A stretch of DNA of 64,000 nucleotides from Semisulcospira habei (Eukaryota; Mollusca; Gastropoda; Semisulcospiridae). Positions 1 to 10,965 of the stretch are shown in pieces (position 1 is the stretch's first letter; the number at the start of each line of letters is the position of its first letter). The notes under the pieces are model-generated. The model worked only from the letters and a program-made list of their open reading frames with translations, was not told the DNA's origin and made no database searches. The position numbers were made by a program, and so were the translations under genes. Where the stretch lies: positions 126,851,620-126,915,619 of the forward strand of contig BTPG01000005.1 of assembly GCA_036245525.1 (NCBI GenBank), read 5' to 3'.

Positions 1-860
1 AAAAGGTCATCCAAATTAGTATGCATAGATAGGTCTTACCATCAGGTATCTCTAGAAAGTTTGGGTTTGAAGTTGAGAACAGTATTTGAGAAACAAACAT
101 CTTTTGTCAAAATATGGCTATTTTTCACCTATTTTCTGAGCTCTTGTGACCCTTGACCTTCCCCGAGGGATCAACCAAATTAGTATGCATAGATCTTATC
201 ATCAAGTACCTTTGTGCCAAGTTGTGAATAGTATTTGAGAAAAAATAAATTATGTCAAAATATAGCTATTTTTTATATATTTTCTGATCCCCTGTGACCT
301 TGACCTTTGTGAGAGGTCACTGAAATTAGTATGTTTAGAAAGGTCTTGTCACAAAGTATCCTTGTGACAAGTTTGAAGACTGTGGCTTGAATAGTCTCCG
401 AGAAAATGCCAATGTTAAAGTTTACCACGGACGATGGCGGACAGACGATGGCAGACGGACGCTGGACAGATGACCACTGGCCTAAAACATAAGACTTACT
501 TTTGCCTCGCACGTGAACAAAAAACAATTTTGTCAAGAGATAGCTATTTGTGACCTGTTTCCTGATCTCTTGTGGCCCTTGACCTTTCCGAGGGGTCATC
601 CAAATTAGTATGTGCAGGAAGGTCTTACCATCAAGTATCTGTGTACCAAATTTGGGTCATCTTTTGTCAAAATATGGCTTTTTGGGACCTATTTCCTGAT
701 CTGGCTCTTGAAATTTCTGTGGGGTCATCCAAATTAGTATGCATAGAAAGGTCTTACCATCCGGTATCTGTGTGCCAAGTTTGAGTTTGAAGTCATGAGT
801 AGTATTTGAGAAAAAAAAAATTCTGTCTAAATATGACTATTCTTGACTTATTTAATAATA
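1..860 (+). repeat. 190-bp-unit tandem-repeat element, copy A (cut by window edge)
   Basis: The sequence repeats a unit of roughly 180-200 bp. Each unit holds a TGACCCTTGACCTT-like core, 'CAAATTAGTATGCATAGA', 'AAGGTCTTACCATCA', 'CAAGTTTGGGTTTGAAGTTG' and 'GTCAAAATATGGCTATTTTT'. The last part of the element, 'GCCAATGTTAAAGTTTACCA' followed by a GGACGA-rich stretch and an ACTTTTGC-type end, is seen near 405-520. Other copies lie at 4005-4985, 17650-18190, 19055-19890 and, inverted, at 31790-32953 plus 49676-50145. No coding capacity is seen. Confidence 0.8.
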
Positions 861-1015
861 ATAATAATAATAAGCGCATTAAATAGGCGCTTTATCCCAA
901 TTGAAAATCGGCTCAAAGCGCCGCCGCGAACTGAACCCAACAAGCACGCTCACGTGAATCACGCGCATTCACTCACACACTGTACATAAACACAGAACAT
1001 TCACGTGGTGCTAAG
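845..1015 (+). repeat. (AAT)n plus GCGC-rich dispersed repeat
   Basis: An (AAT)n run at about 856-872 is followed by an AGCGCATTAAATAGGCGC segment and a GGCTCAAAGCGC segment. This looks like a short dispersed repeat rather than a gene. The stretch up to 1320 otherwise holds only a C-rich tract (1126-1211). Confidence 0.4.
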
Positions 1016-1125
1016 GGCAAGCTCAAGCGAGCTACTGTAGTTTTTGGAAATTCAAAATCGTTTGTATTTGAAATTTGATTAAGTGGGCTGAAACTGATAC
1101 CAAAATATTTCCTGAGCACCTGTGA

Positions 1126-1178
1126 CCCCCCCCCCCCCTCCCTCCCCCACCCCACCCTCCTCTACCCTCCCCCTCCAC

Positions 1179-1211
<33 letters not shown>
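1126..1211. repeat. poly-C / C-rich low-complexity tract
   Basis: This is a long run of C with scattered T and A. Open frames crossing it (glycine-rich on the minus strand) are artefacts of the tract. Confidence 0.9.
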
Positions 1212-1212
<1 letters not shown>

Positions 1213-1368
1213 CCCCTAATTTTAGCCAACCTTCTGCCGTGAGATGGCCTTAGTCGCCTGCTCAACACTAAACCTTAATAACTAACTTCAGCCAACCTCA
1301 ACATAAGGCAAACTCGTATGTCACGGTTCTTTTACTGACCCCAGCAAATGCGATATATTGAGCCAGAC

Positions 1369-1601
1369 CTGTAACTGATTGACTTCCTTACTTCCATTGC
1401 GTTTTAATCGTGGCAGCACTGTTGCTGCAAAAACAGCCGCCACCACACCCCAGTTGAGAATGACAGCCAGACGTTGTGGATAGGCCACCACGAAGAGCCC
1501 CACAAAATCATAGAAGACCAGAGTGCCATGGCGGTACTCTCCAGGTTCAGTGAGAAGAGGGCTAGAAATCAATGCCTTCAGTAAGGCAAGCAAATTGTCT
1601 C
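1369..1601 (-). CDS. ERMP1: ERMP1 exon 6 (M28 ER metallopeptidase)
   Basis: This minus-strand exon follows a pyrimidine-rich tract and a CTAG acceptor at 1602-1605. It encodes GDNLLALLKAL, then YRHGTLVFYDFVGLFVVAYP and a hydrophobic segment. This matches the end of the peptidase domain and the first C-terminal membrane span of ERMP1. The phase fits exon 5: a G at the end of exon 5 plus GA here gives Gly. The 3' boundary is uncertain: I chose CAG|GTCTGG at 1369, but the frame stays open to about 1321. The remaining C-terminal exons must lie left of the window. Confidence 0.8.
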
Positions 1602-2589
1602 CTAGAAAAAAAAAGAAAAAACAAGTCAAAAGAAATGTGTTTAACTCCCTTGTGCATGCAGCCATTGGTATTGTTAACAGTACTGGTTGCTGCATGCATA
1701 TCCAGTAAGAGGTTTAACAAAAAAAAACTGGGTCTGCAACTCATTCACTAAAAGTGGCTAATCTTGCTAGAACATAATATTGTTTTGTTAAAGATGGGAT
1801 TCTTTGGATCAAGCATCCAGACATAGTCAGACAACTGTTTGCAACTGATACTGCTGACATTGTGTGTATGGGTCATTGGCACTCTATCTTGGAGATCTAC
1901 AGAGCCAGTACACTGCTAAATGTCACCAATAACCAATATGAAACTTTGTGGAGTTGTGTACTGTAGCTGCATCAGTGTTAATCATTGTCAGTACATGCCA
2001 AGTCATGTCAATCTTAAACCTAACGCGCCCATCAGATAGCATGTTGATGTCTTGCTGTTTCTGACTGGATTTCCAGACAGACGCACGCTTGAATGACCAC
2101 TGACTAAACGGACCATGTTGACAGGCAACACTCTACTGTGTAATGTAAGGCAGTCATTATCTAAGTGGGTATGTATCCTGAATCCTGATAAAAGCTTGTG
2201 GTGACCTTTGACCTTGACAATCTTAAGCTCTGTCCCTTTAAAATCTACTACCTCCTTGTGAGCACCTGGTAATAAAATGCTCGCAAATGCAGGTGAAACT
2301 GCCTGACATTTATACTGCCCAGTTCCGTGCCTTCAGCTAACTTCAGCCATGCAATCACATATTCCACAACTGGTGACCACCATTTATCTAATGAGTATAC
2401 GTCTTCATTATCTTGTACATACCATATTATGCTCATATACAGATATTAGGAGCTACTTCTTGGCCATCTCAGACCAGAACAGGTCATGCACAAGTTTGGT
2501 CTCGGTTTTAAACCTCTTCTGCAGATGCAGTGTAAAACTTCCAGTAAAGAATTAATTAAACACAGTTTCAAAAGTATTGAAATTCTCAC
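1602..2589 (-). other. ERMP1 intron 5, nothing else recognised
   Basis: This intron lies between exons 5 and 6. I see no coding similarity, no long repeat and no RNA gene in it. Confidence 0.5.
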
Positions 2590-2682
2590 CTGCTCTCTGT
2601 AAGCAACCTGGTTCCACAAACTGTGGAACGTCATTCCGTGTGTGATACACATAACCATTACGGATGTGGGCTATGTCCAGAC
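2590..2682 (-). CDS. ERMP1: ERMP1 exon 5
   Basis: This 93-bp minus-strand exon has acceptor CTGCAG|GTCTGG and donor CAG|GTGAG. It encodes GLDIAHIRNGYVYHTRND, which includes the YHT...D segment that supplies the last zinc-ligand histidine of M28 peptidases. Phase is +1 on both sides, as in exon 4. The exon ends in LQRAG, which joins to GDNLLALL in exon 6, as expected for the family. Confidence 0.87.
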
Positions 2683-2982
2683 CTGCAGGATGAAACAAGA
2701 TTTCAATTACAACAAGGACTTACATTTTTCATCTCAAGCAAGTATATGTTCATATAAGCTGTGTGGTGTAACAGCAGTGCAAATCTACACTGGGTAGATT
2801 CAAGTTGGGATGGATTAGCACCAGGGAGATTTTCGCTGAGTAGATTGAGCTGTATGGCATGCATTTATTCCTAAATATAGCGAAGTTGACCCCTACAGCT
2901 TCCTGTATTACTCTCTTATCATATGGTGACAAAACTGATTTCTTCACATTATTCTGACTGTGAAGCTGCTTTTAATAACAAG

Positions 2983-3105
2983 ATGGGATGAACCATAACC
3001 CACAAAGTCCCTTCTATATGAGGTGTCCTCGCTGTCAAGGGTCTCTACCTTTCTGTCTTTGACCTGATTCTGATGTTGAAATATCTCCTATTGAACAAGA
3101 TGAGG
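2983..3105. repeat. Dispersed repeat, copy 1 of 2
   Basis: The segment containing GATGAACCATAACCCACAAA and GCTGTCAAGGGTCTCTACCT is repeated with changes at 5822-5942. I do not recognise the family. Confidence 0.6.
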
Positions 3106-3547
3106 ATTCCATCCCAACGTCTACAGTATTGTTTGGAGCTCACATGCGTTTTTCTTTTAGGAACATTCACAGTTCATATTTTTAAGCTTATCCCTCTGAT
3201 CCACTTCCCTCCTCTCTAAGTCTACCTCTGATCAACACACATGCCAGTACACACAAATGAAGATGGACACATGGCGCTTCCTGCCATTAGTACCCTCTGT
3301 GGGCTGAAGTAGCGAGAGAAATTCTAAAGAAAAATAGCATGAGCAGATAAGCTGGACGTCATGGCATCGCTAGTCTCAGGACGCTGTGTACACAGTGATG
3401 AAATTGATGTTTCATGTCACTCATCCAAAAGGCACGTAGCCTCTTCCAGGGCTGTTTTGTTGCACACAGCCTCTTCTAGGGCTGACTGTTTGATGGGAGT
3501 ATGTAGTGGTTACAAAACTTGCAAAACTGAATTAATTATTATTCAAA

Positions 3548-3890
3548 AAGTTGAAGAGGTACAACGCGGCTAACGAACTCATCCAGTCTCTTTCTCCAAA
3601 CTAGCTATATCCAAATTTTCAAGTAAAACGGACTCTAACTTGGATCAACCAACTTTCTATAAATGGTCTTTTATGTCTTCAATGAAACATCCAGTTTATG
3701 CTCTTTTAGCCACCCCGTAAATAAAGTATTTCATCAAGTTTCAAGCTTGTGTGTACAGCAATATCTGAGATTCTCGTGCCTACATACATAAGCACACACA
3801 CACATATGGCCTTTCACACCAAATGTACATTCAGCAGCAAGGTTAGCGTAACTAGACATGTAATTTTATCGTGTTACTTCAGTTGTCAGA
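3548..3890. repeat. Dispersed repeat, copy 1 (partner at 12140-12490)
   Basis: This shares AAGTTGAA...GGCTAACGAACTCATCCA, AACTAGCTATATCC, 'AAGTTTCAAGCTTGTGTGTA' and 'GTTAGCGTAACTAGACATG' in the same order with 12140-12490. A shorter related piece lies at 6520-6740. It is probably a non-coding transposon family. Confidence 0.7.
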
Positions 3891-4004
3891 GGTTTAGGCC
3901 TGCCCGCCTTTGACGTCATAGACATGCTATTAAATTCACCCTAACGCGACCCATCCTAAAAAGTCCCTTATATAAATAGAAGGGACTTAAAAAAAGCAGA
4001 GCCC

Positions 4005-4985
4005 TTATGGTTCACGTGTATCCACATAAAAAGTGTGACCCTGACCGTTCCAACAGGTCACTGAAAGTGTTCAAGTGTCTAAACAAGTAAAGGGTTAGCT
4101 TATGCACCAGCAAAATCCCAGTTTTCTCAAAATGTATGCATTTTTCACAAAACTGTCAACTCTTGACCTCTGTGAGGGTCGACTAAATTAGTATGCATAC
4201 AAAGGTACATCAGCTACCTTTCTGCCAAATTTGATTGAAAAGTTTACAAAAACTTTGATAAAAACTACAATTCTATCAAAAACTGGCATTTTTCACACAC
4301 TTGTCTACTTCCTGCGACCCTTGACCTTTCCGAGCGGTCATCCAAATTAGTATGCACATAAAGGCCTTATCAGGTATATCTATACCAAGTTTGGGTTTGA
4401 AGTTGAAAACAGTATTTGAGAAAAAACAGTTTTTGTCAAAATATGGCAATTTTTTTTATATACCCATTTCAGGGCCCACCCATGACCCTTGAATTCTGCA
4501 AAGGGACCAGTAAATTAGTATGCATAGAAAGGTCTTAATCATCAGCTACGTTTGTGCCAAATCTGACTGAAAAGTTGGCCAAAACTGGCATTTTTTACAC
4601 ATTTGCTGACCTCCTGAGACCCTTGACCTTCCAAGGGGTCATCCAAATTAGTATGCCTAGAAAGGTCTTACCATCAGGCATCTCTGAACCAAGTTTGGGT
4701 TTGAAGTTAAAAATAGTATTTGGAGAGAAACGATTTATGTCAAAATATAGCCATTTTTTTAAAACCAATTTCTGGACCACCTGTGACCTTGTCCTTTGAC
4801 AGAGATCACTGAAATTGGTATGTTTAGAAAGGTTTTACCACAATGTACCCTTGGGCCAAGTTTGCAGTTTAAGGCTTAAATAATCTCCCAGAAAATGCCA
4901 ACATTAAAGTTTACCATGGATGACAGACGTCGGACAGCCCATTACTTAGATCTACTTTTGCTAATGCATGTGAGCCAAAAACTGT
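4005..4985 (+). repeat. 190-bp-unit tandem-repeat element, copy B
   Basis: The copy begins near 'GCCCTTATGGTTCACGTGTA', which is also the left end of copy D (19055). It holds about four units and ends with the CCAACATTAAAGTTTACCATGG segment, a GACGTCGGACAGCC stretch and CTTTTGCTAATGCATGTGAG. The two defined ends show it is a discrete mobile unit rather than a local satellite. Confidence 0.75.
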
Positions 4986-6180
4986 GGGAAAAAATATGAA
5001 TTATGTGTAACCTGTCTCATCAAAACATAATAGTATTACATAATAGTATTACCCACTGCCTTCAAATTGTTTCCAGTATATGTCAAGAAAAATATCAAAT
5101 AAAACATGCGACCCAGAAAAGCAAAAGGCCATATAGCTGATGTCGGCCACAGTCGGCCATGACATTTTGTGCACTCTCACTTCAGAGGAGGCAGTGCAAG
5201 CTAACAGACTCCACCAGCGTAATTTTGTGTTTTTGTGCAACAAATAATTGTCCAAATCAATGAGACTTTACAAAAAATGTAAAGAAATATAGGCAATATA
5301 CATTTACAAGCAATAAAAAAAATCCCTCACACAGGACTTTATTTGTGAAAGCATGCCCACAGCCTATTGCACTTTTTTTTCTTCTCCTGAAGCGCTAATG
5401 AGAGTTTGGTCTATTTGCGGGAACTTGCAAAAAACACTTTGTGGTGAGCGTCATTAATTGGGACAACTTTGTTCCTTAACAGGATACATTCATTTCTTTA
5501 GCAAATATTTAGCAAGGTGTGTAAATTCCATGAAGTACAGTGTCAGGAGTGCGGGTGTGTGTGTGTGTGTGTACCTGCGGGTGTCAGTGTGTACAGGTAA
5601 TGATAAACTCTGAATTACTGTGATATTATAGTTTATTTAAAATGTATCTACTTAACAATGCTTGTACATGCTGTAGCAATACGATTATGACTACTGTGAC
5701 TATCCTTTATTGCTGTTTTAGCATAATGGTCACAACAAAAGAAAATTTGTTGGCCAGATTGACACAATAAAGTTTTAAATCTTGACCCACAATGAAATCA
5801 TAATGTCCACTATTGCAACAAAACAAGATGAGATGAACCATAATCCACAAAGTCTCTTCTATATGAAAGCTGTCTTCGCTGTCAAGGGTCTCTACCTTTT
5901 GTCTTTGACTTGTTTTTGATGTTGAAATATCTTTTTTTGAAAAAGCCTCGCAAATGTGCCAATGCGTCATAGTGAACTCTATAAGGGGCTTGCGCAGTGC
6001 ATACGTGTCACTGGTTTGTCAAACGTCATTTGTCATGACGTATTTTTTTGTTTTTACATAATTTTATATTTAACATATGAGTTTCGCTTTCACTTAAAGA
6101 CTTGGGAAAATGGTGACAAAACTAGAATTTCACCGTACAATTTCAGTCTTGCTATAATTTGTGTGAAATTAGGTTGACTT
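4986..6180 (-). other. ERMP1 intron 4 stretch, no gene seen
   Basis: This is AT-rich intronic sequence with a short (GT)n run near 5551-5572 and the second copy of a dispersed repeat at about 5822-5942. No coding feature could be supported. Confidence 0.5.
5822..5942. repeat. Dispersed repeat, copy 2 of 2
   Basis: This is homologous to 2983-3105. The shared blocks include CACAAAGTC, CTTCTATATGA and CGCTGTCAAGGGTCTCTACC. Confidence 0.6.
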
Positions 6181-6184
6181 TACC

Positions 6185-6520
6185 TAGCTACATGCTATAA
6201 CAAGTTCACCCTGCATGCTCCTCTGAAAGCGCGTTGATGTGTGCGTGTGCGTGTATGCGCGCACTCTAAACATCCTGAAGAGGCATAGATGTTTATGCAC
6301 CCTCCGGGCACATGAGGAGATATGCCTCTTGGAGATGCATGCATATGTGAGAGAGAGAGAGAGCAAGCGAGCGAGAGAATTACTTCATATTTAGAGTATG
6401 TCTGCATGGTGACGGAGTTGCTTCTTTTACGTCACCGCCAATGTCTGACTTTCTCCAAATGTCAAGGTTTTTTTTACTGTTTTAATTTTTTTCTGAAAAA
6501 AATTAATTTTTACTGAAGAA
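6185..6520. repeat. Foldback repeat, copy 1 of a duplicated pair
   Basis: A GTGTGCGTGTGC stretch leads into an inverted repeat (AGAGGCATAGATGTTTATGC ... GAGATATGCCTCTTGGAG), then a (GA)n run, 'AGAATTACTTCATATTTAGA' and TGTCTGCATGGTGA. The same series recurs at 6770-7015. Confidence 0.6.
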
Positions 6521-6769
6521 GTTGAAAGGGTACAAAGCTGGCTAATAATAATAAATAAATAAATAAATAATAATAAATAAATAGTAATAAATAATAATTA
6601 CGGTATTTATAATGCGTTTATCTTATAATAATTATAACTTTAAGTGCGCACTCACAACTCATGCACGCATGCGCACGCTTTAGACAATGAATGGCTAATG
6701 AAGTCATCAAATGTCTTTCTCCAAACTAGCTATATCGGGTCACCTTCTGAATGATGTGTGAACAATGTG

Positions 6770-7015
6770 TGTGTGCGTGCGTGTTAGTGCGTGCATGCTT
6801 CAAACATCTCCAAGAGACATAGATCCTCATGTGCTCTCTGGGCACATGAAGATCTATGTCTCTTGAAGATGCATGCATATCTGTGAGAGTGAGAGTGAGC
6901 ACGGCGAGCGCTAGAGAGAATTACATCATATTTAGAGTATTATGTCAATGTCTGCATGGTGAAAAAAAAAAATGTCTGCATGTGATGAAGTTGACTCTTT
7001 TAAGTCACCGCAGGA
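6770..7015. repeat. Foldback repeat, copy 2 of a duplicated pair
   Basis: This copy has a near-perfect hairpin at about 6811-6876: CCAAGAGACATAGATC against GATCTATGTCTCTTG, flanked by TCATGTGC and GCACATGA. The GAATTACATCATATTTAGAG and TGTCTGCATG segments follow, as in copy 1. Between the copies is a degenerate AT-rich run (6541-6600). Confidence 0.6.
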
Positions 7016-7429
7016 ATATTTTTTCTAAAATGTATTTTTGGGAAAAATACTTACCGATGACATTACTATTAGGAAGGTACACTTAGATTACCGATTTCAG
7101 CCTCCAAAACAGTGTGTGTTGCTACACAACCAGGGATGTAACTCTAGCAAGCAGTTACCCAGTACCCTGGGTAGCCTCCCTTCCTCCCCACGTGAGCTAT
7201 CTACTCACGCCAGTCTTATCTTAGCGTACTGGCGGCAAGCGGGGTAGGCGGAAGGGACGTTCGAGTAATGTCATCGGTAAGTATTTTTTGAAAAAATACA
7301 TTTTAGAGAAAAATTCATTTGTTTCCTCAAAAACATTACCGATGACATTAGGGTGCCGCCTACTACCACCTACCCCTGCTTCAATGCTTAGCAAGGCCAC
7401 CCTTCTGTGCACACGATTTCAGCTAAGCG

Positions 7430-8290
7430 TTATCCACGGCGCTCCCAGCGCCCGGAGGGAGTGTTGCGCCGGTGCGCTGCACCCGACTAGGGCCAGGCTC
7501 TCTCCTTGGCCTGAGGTCTCCGAGGTAGAGGCGGTAGAAGTCGATCTTCCTGCCAGCCCACAGCCAGTACAATGTGCCTCACTGCGCAGTCGCGGTCGAA
7601 GCAAGGCACGTGGCAATGGCTCTGACCTTATTCGCCCTGATCCGCAGCCTCTTCACGTCCTCCGGGGAGAGGTCTGCGTATGGTATGCAGAATGTATGAC
7701 TCTGCTGAGCCAAGCGGAGAGGCTCTGGGTGGAAGTCGTTCCTGCCCAGTGCCTGGGGGCTTGGCCGGCGGTGGCAGATTACAATGCCCCGACTGGATCC
7801 AGCTGTCAAGGCTCTCGGGATTGGGTACGGAACTGCAGTGGCCGAAGTGTTGTCTGAAGCGCGGCTGAGGGGGTCCATCCTTGGTCAACGTCGGGCTGGT
7901 GAGGAGCTGAACCGAGCCACCAGTCCCCGGCTGCAGACGGGTGGGGGGGGGGGGGGGGGGTGCACTGAGAGTGCACGTAGCTCGCTCCCGCAAGATGCTG
8001 TGGCCCAGTGGCTGTGGCTGTGGTCAGAAGGACGCACGTCTTCCTGGGCAAGTCAGCAAACCACGCCAAGGGCAGGGGGCCAACCGGTCTGAGGTCTGCC
8101 GAGAAGACATCCATGGGAGGTCCCAGCGAGGCATCCGTGAGCAGTCCCCAAGAAGTCTCTAGCAGCGAGGGCACGCCACAATTCCCCGGGAACCGGGAAG
8201 CTGCCCAGCCGGAGAGGCTGGCGTCTGTGCCGAGCGACAGGCAGGGCCGGGGGGGAGGAGAGGCACGCCGGATGTCAAGGACGAAGTGAC
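7430..8290 (-). pseudogene. Decayed DIRS RNase H / tyrosine recombinase remnant
   Basis: Minus-strand frames show a TDASLSGWAA-like RNase H piece near 8220, a LPRKTCVLLTTATATG piece near 8020 (the intact counterpart reads IRKTCFLLALASASRVSEIQ), and a C-terminal ALVGCSAPAQHSLRALGAPW piece near 7430-7500 that corresponds to the recombinase end in the other DIRS copies. These lie in different frames. The catalytic arginine of the SxSRxSE motif is lost, so it is non-functional. Confidence 0.65.
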
Positions 8291-9494
8291 TTCCCACACT
8301 GAAGAGGCCGGACCAGCGGAGACACTGGAAGGAGGGCTTCTAGATCTGCCGAAGACGGGTGCCGAACCGGAGAAGCCATAGTATCGGGTGCGAGGGGGGG
8401 TCGACTGAGCGGCAGAAGTCCGCGGCTGCGCTCCAGAGCCTCAAGAGCTATAGCCCCCTCCGTGTTGGAACCCAAGCAGCGTGGGACACTTGTAGGGCGA
8501 GAGCCGCCAACCTCTTGACTGGAGCTCAGGTAGGCGAACCGTGCTGAGGTCGGACCGGAAATCTACCGTCCGCGACTGGCGGCCAGGCGGGGAAGTTGTG
8601 AAACTGCCCGGTTTGCCACCACCGCCAGGGACTGGAGCTCATGTAGGGGTGCCGAAGTATGCGGGTCCCTGAGGCCCTCCAGCGCCCGGACAACTGCATG
8701 TATCGCGAGATCCAGGAACCCGACGCAGACCCGGGTGTTGCAAAGCCAGCTAGTCATTGTCTCGAAGGTGCGCGGTCACCGATGAAGGGGAGAAGGACCT
8801 GGGAGAGAACCGCAAGCAGCCCTGGCGAAGCTTGAAGTCGACACGCCGGGCCCTGGAAGTGAAGAAGAAGGCGCCGTCATACAAAGCGCTGTTGCCGCTG
8901 TCCCGAGAAGGTCACTGCGCGAACCAAGGGGTTTGGTGGTTGCGGGGGTGGGGAACGAGGGGGATCCACAGAAGCCGAGGCCCTCCGCTTGAGCACCCGG
9001 GGCAGGAGGACACACCACCAGAGGAAGAACCCCCAGAATCCGTGGTCTTGCCCCTTTCAATCACTGCCGTGTCTCTGCACCTGGAGCCTGAAGGAGGACG
9101 ATGCAGATCCGCTGCGAAGAGCGAGCGGGGGGCTCGGGAACAAGGAGCGATGATCGTCCAGGAGGGTAGCTCTCCCGACGATCCTAACCTCCCTCCGGCG
9201 AAAGAATGGACTTATCTGGTGCCAGAGTCAAGGTGAAGGGGAAGTGCGCGATCCGTGCCTGCGACAAGCCCATGTCTCCATCTCACACCTGCTGTGGACC
9301 ACGCACTGGCAAGGCGTTGCTCAACTTAGGTGATCAGACGAGAACTGGTGTATTCAACGTGGTATGGCCATTGGCCAACGGAACTGGTGCGCTGTTGTTC
9401 CCGCTATGCGGGGTGACCGAAGCCGCTGCCGGGCGGCTCTGAAGCGGGCGGACAAGATCCAGTTGTCTTGCAACTGCAGCGGCTGCCAGGCCCA

Positions 9495-9690
9495 CCCGTA
9501 ACCGAAGCGGGGTGGGGGGGGGGGAGGGGGTGGGGGCAGAGTCCTGTGGGCTTGACTTGCGCCTGAGGCCGCTGCCGGGCCCGCTCGTAACCGAAGTGGG
9601 GGGGGGGGGGGGGGGGGGGGGGGGCAAGTGGCTGTGGACTTGTCCTTCAACTGTGGCGACTGTCGGGCCCGCTCGTAACCAGAGCAGGGG
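9495..9690. repeat. G-rich tandem segments inside DIRS-3
   Basis: Poly-G tracts at about 9511-9530 and 9597-9624 alternate with a GCCGCTGCCGGGCCCGCTCGTAACC-like unit (also near 9420-9500 and 9655-9690). Confidence 0.6.
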
Positions 9691-10535
9691 GGGGCTGAGT
9701 CCTGTGTGTCGTTATCGTGGAGCAAGACGACCAAAGTCGCTGTCGGCCGGTTCCTCCGTGGAGCGGGCAGACTGTTGGCCGGCTCGCTGGAAGCGGGCGG
9801 ACTAGATGCGGTAGCTAAGTCTGGCTGAGAGGCCTGTCATTACCCTGGGGCGATCGTCCAGGAGCCGTGTCCGGCGGGGCGGAGTAGCATCATCGGCATA
9901 GGCGCTCCCGTTAATGGTCCTCGTTCTCCTAATCGAGGGGCCAAGAGGAGGGATGTAAGGTCTCGGCAACCGAATCAGGGGCCGTGTGAGGTTGCACAGG
10001 CCACCGTTCCTGGCCTTGAATCCAGCGATGTACTGGAGAAACTAGAGCAGTCGCGTCCAGCGTAGACAGCCTGTAGCAAACCACAGAGCGCTGCCTGCCG
10101 CTCTCCTTCTACTGAGCAGGCAGGCCAGGTCTCCAGGAGCGATGTGGTCACAGGATCCCTCAGCGCGAAAGGGGCGACAACAGCCGCTGCCAGTCCCGGA
10201 GCTGTAGGTGTGGGCTGGGGACCCGCTGGTAGGCCCTCTTGCATAGAGCCGCACTGGCGTGGTTGCTGAGGCGCTCAGGCTCCAGGGATTTGGCTAGGCG
10301 CCGAACAAGGAGCGGAAGGCAAAGGCCGACCCAAGACTGTGCTGCGCCCCTGAAACCAACCATAGTCCACTGGCTCTAGGGTGCTGGAGTAATGCCTGCC
10401 GACATGAGCCCACTCCCCACTGGTAGGTGTGGCTTCTGCCGCTGCCGAGCCATCCGCAACGCATAGGCGGCGCAGTCTGTGAAGACCCGTGGGGGGGAAT
10501 CGGGTAGTCTCATCCCCAAGAAGTCCTCACTGCGT

Positions 10536-10965
10536 AGCGGGGAAACTCCAGCCGCTGCTGGGCACAACTTGAACGCGCTTTCGGCCAAGGTCTCGCAGGG
10601 CCACCGGGGGCACAGGCTCGTTGGCCACGTAGAGGGGAGACATTGGCACTATCCTTGGACTGTGCAGGCAGGCATGCCTCCGTAGGGTCGCTGGGGCCCC
10701 AGGGAGCGCAGTGCGGAGTGGCGCGCCTCCACCGCTGCCGGCTACGAAAATGAGCGCCGCTGCCGGGCACAACTTGAACGCACTTTCGGCCAAGGTCTTG
10801 GAGGGCCGCCGTGGGGCACAGGGTCGTTGGCCACGTAGCGGGGAGACATTGGCGCTATCGGCCACAATCCTTGGACTGTGCGTGCTGGGGCCCCCAGGGA
10901 GCGCAGCCGCTGCCGGCTACGAAAATGAGCGGGCGGGCAAGGGCCCAGGGGCCCCGTCTCGCGGA
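10536..10965. repeat. About 200-bp GC-rich direct repeats inside DIRS-3
   Basis: GCCGCTGCTGGGCACAACTT, CGCTTTCGGCCAAGGTCT, 'GTTGGCCACGTAG.GGGGAGA' and 'CTTGGACTGTGC' recur in order at about 10546-10670 and 10755-10885. A third partial GCCGCTGCCGGCTACGAAAATGAGC block occurs at about 10732 and 10906. This suggests expansion by replication slippage or unequal exchange. Confidence 0.6.

Larger units (their letters stand above)
2683..4004 (-). other. ERMP1 intron 4, right-hand part with dispersed repeats
   Basis: This is the right end of a 16.2-kb intron (2683-18885). It holds a segment at about 2983-3105 that recurs at 5822-5942, and a segment at 3548-3890 that recurs at 12140-12490. No gene is seen in it. 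Confidence 0.5.

Noticed and set aside
1032..1268. Glycine-rich minus-strand frame
   Set aside because: It is read from the poly-C tract and has no other support.
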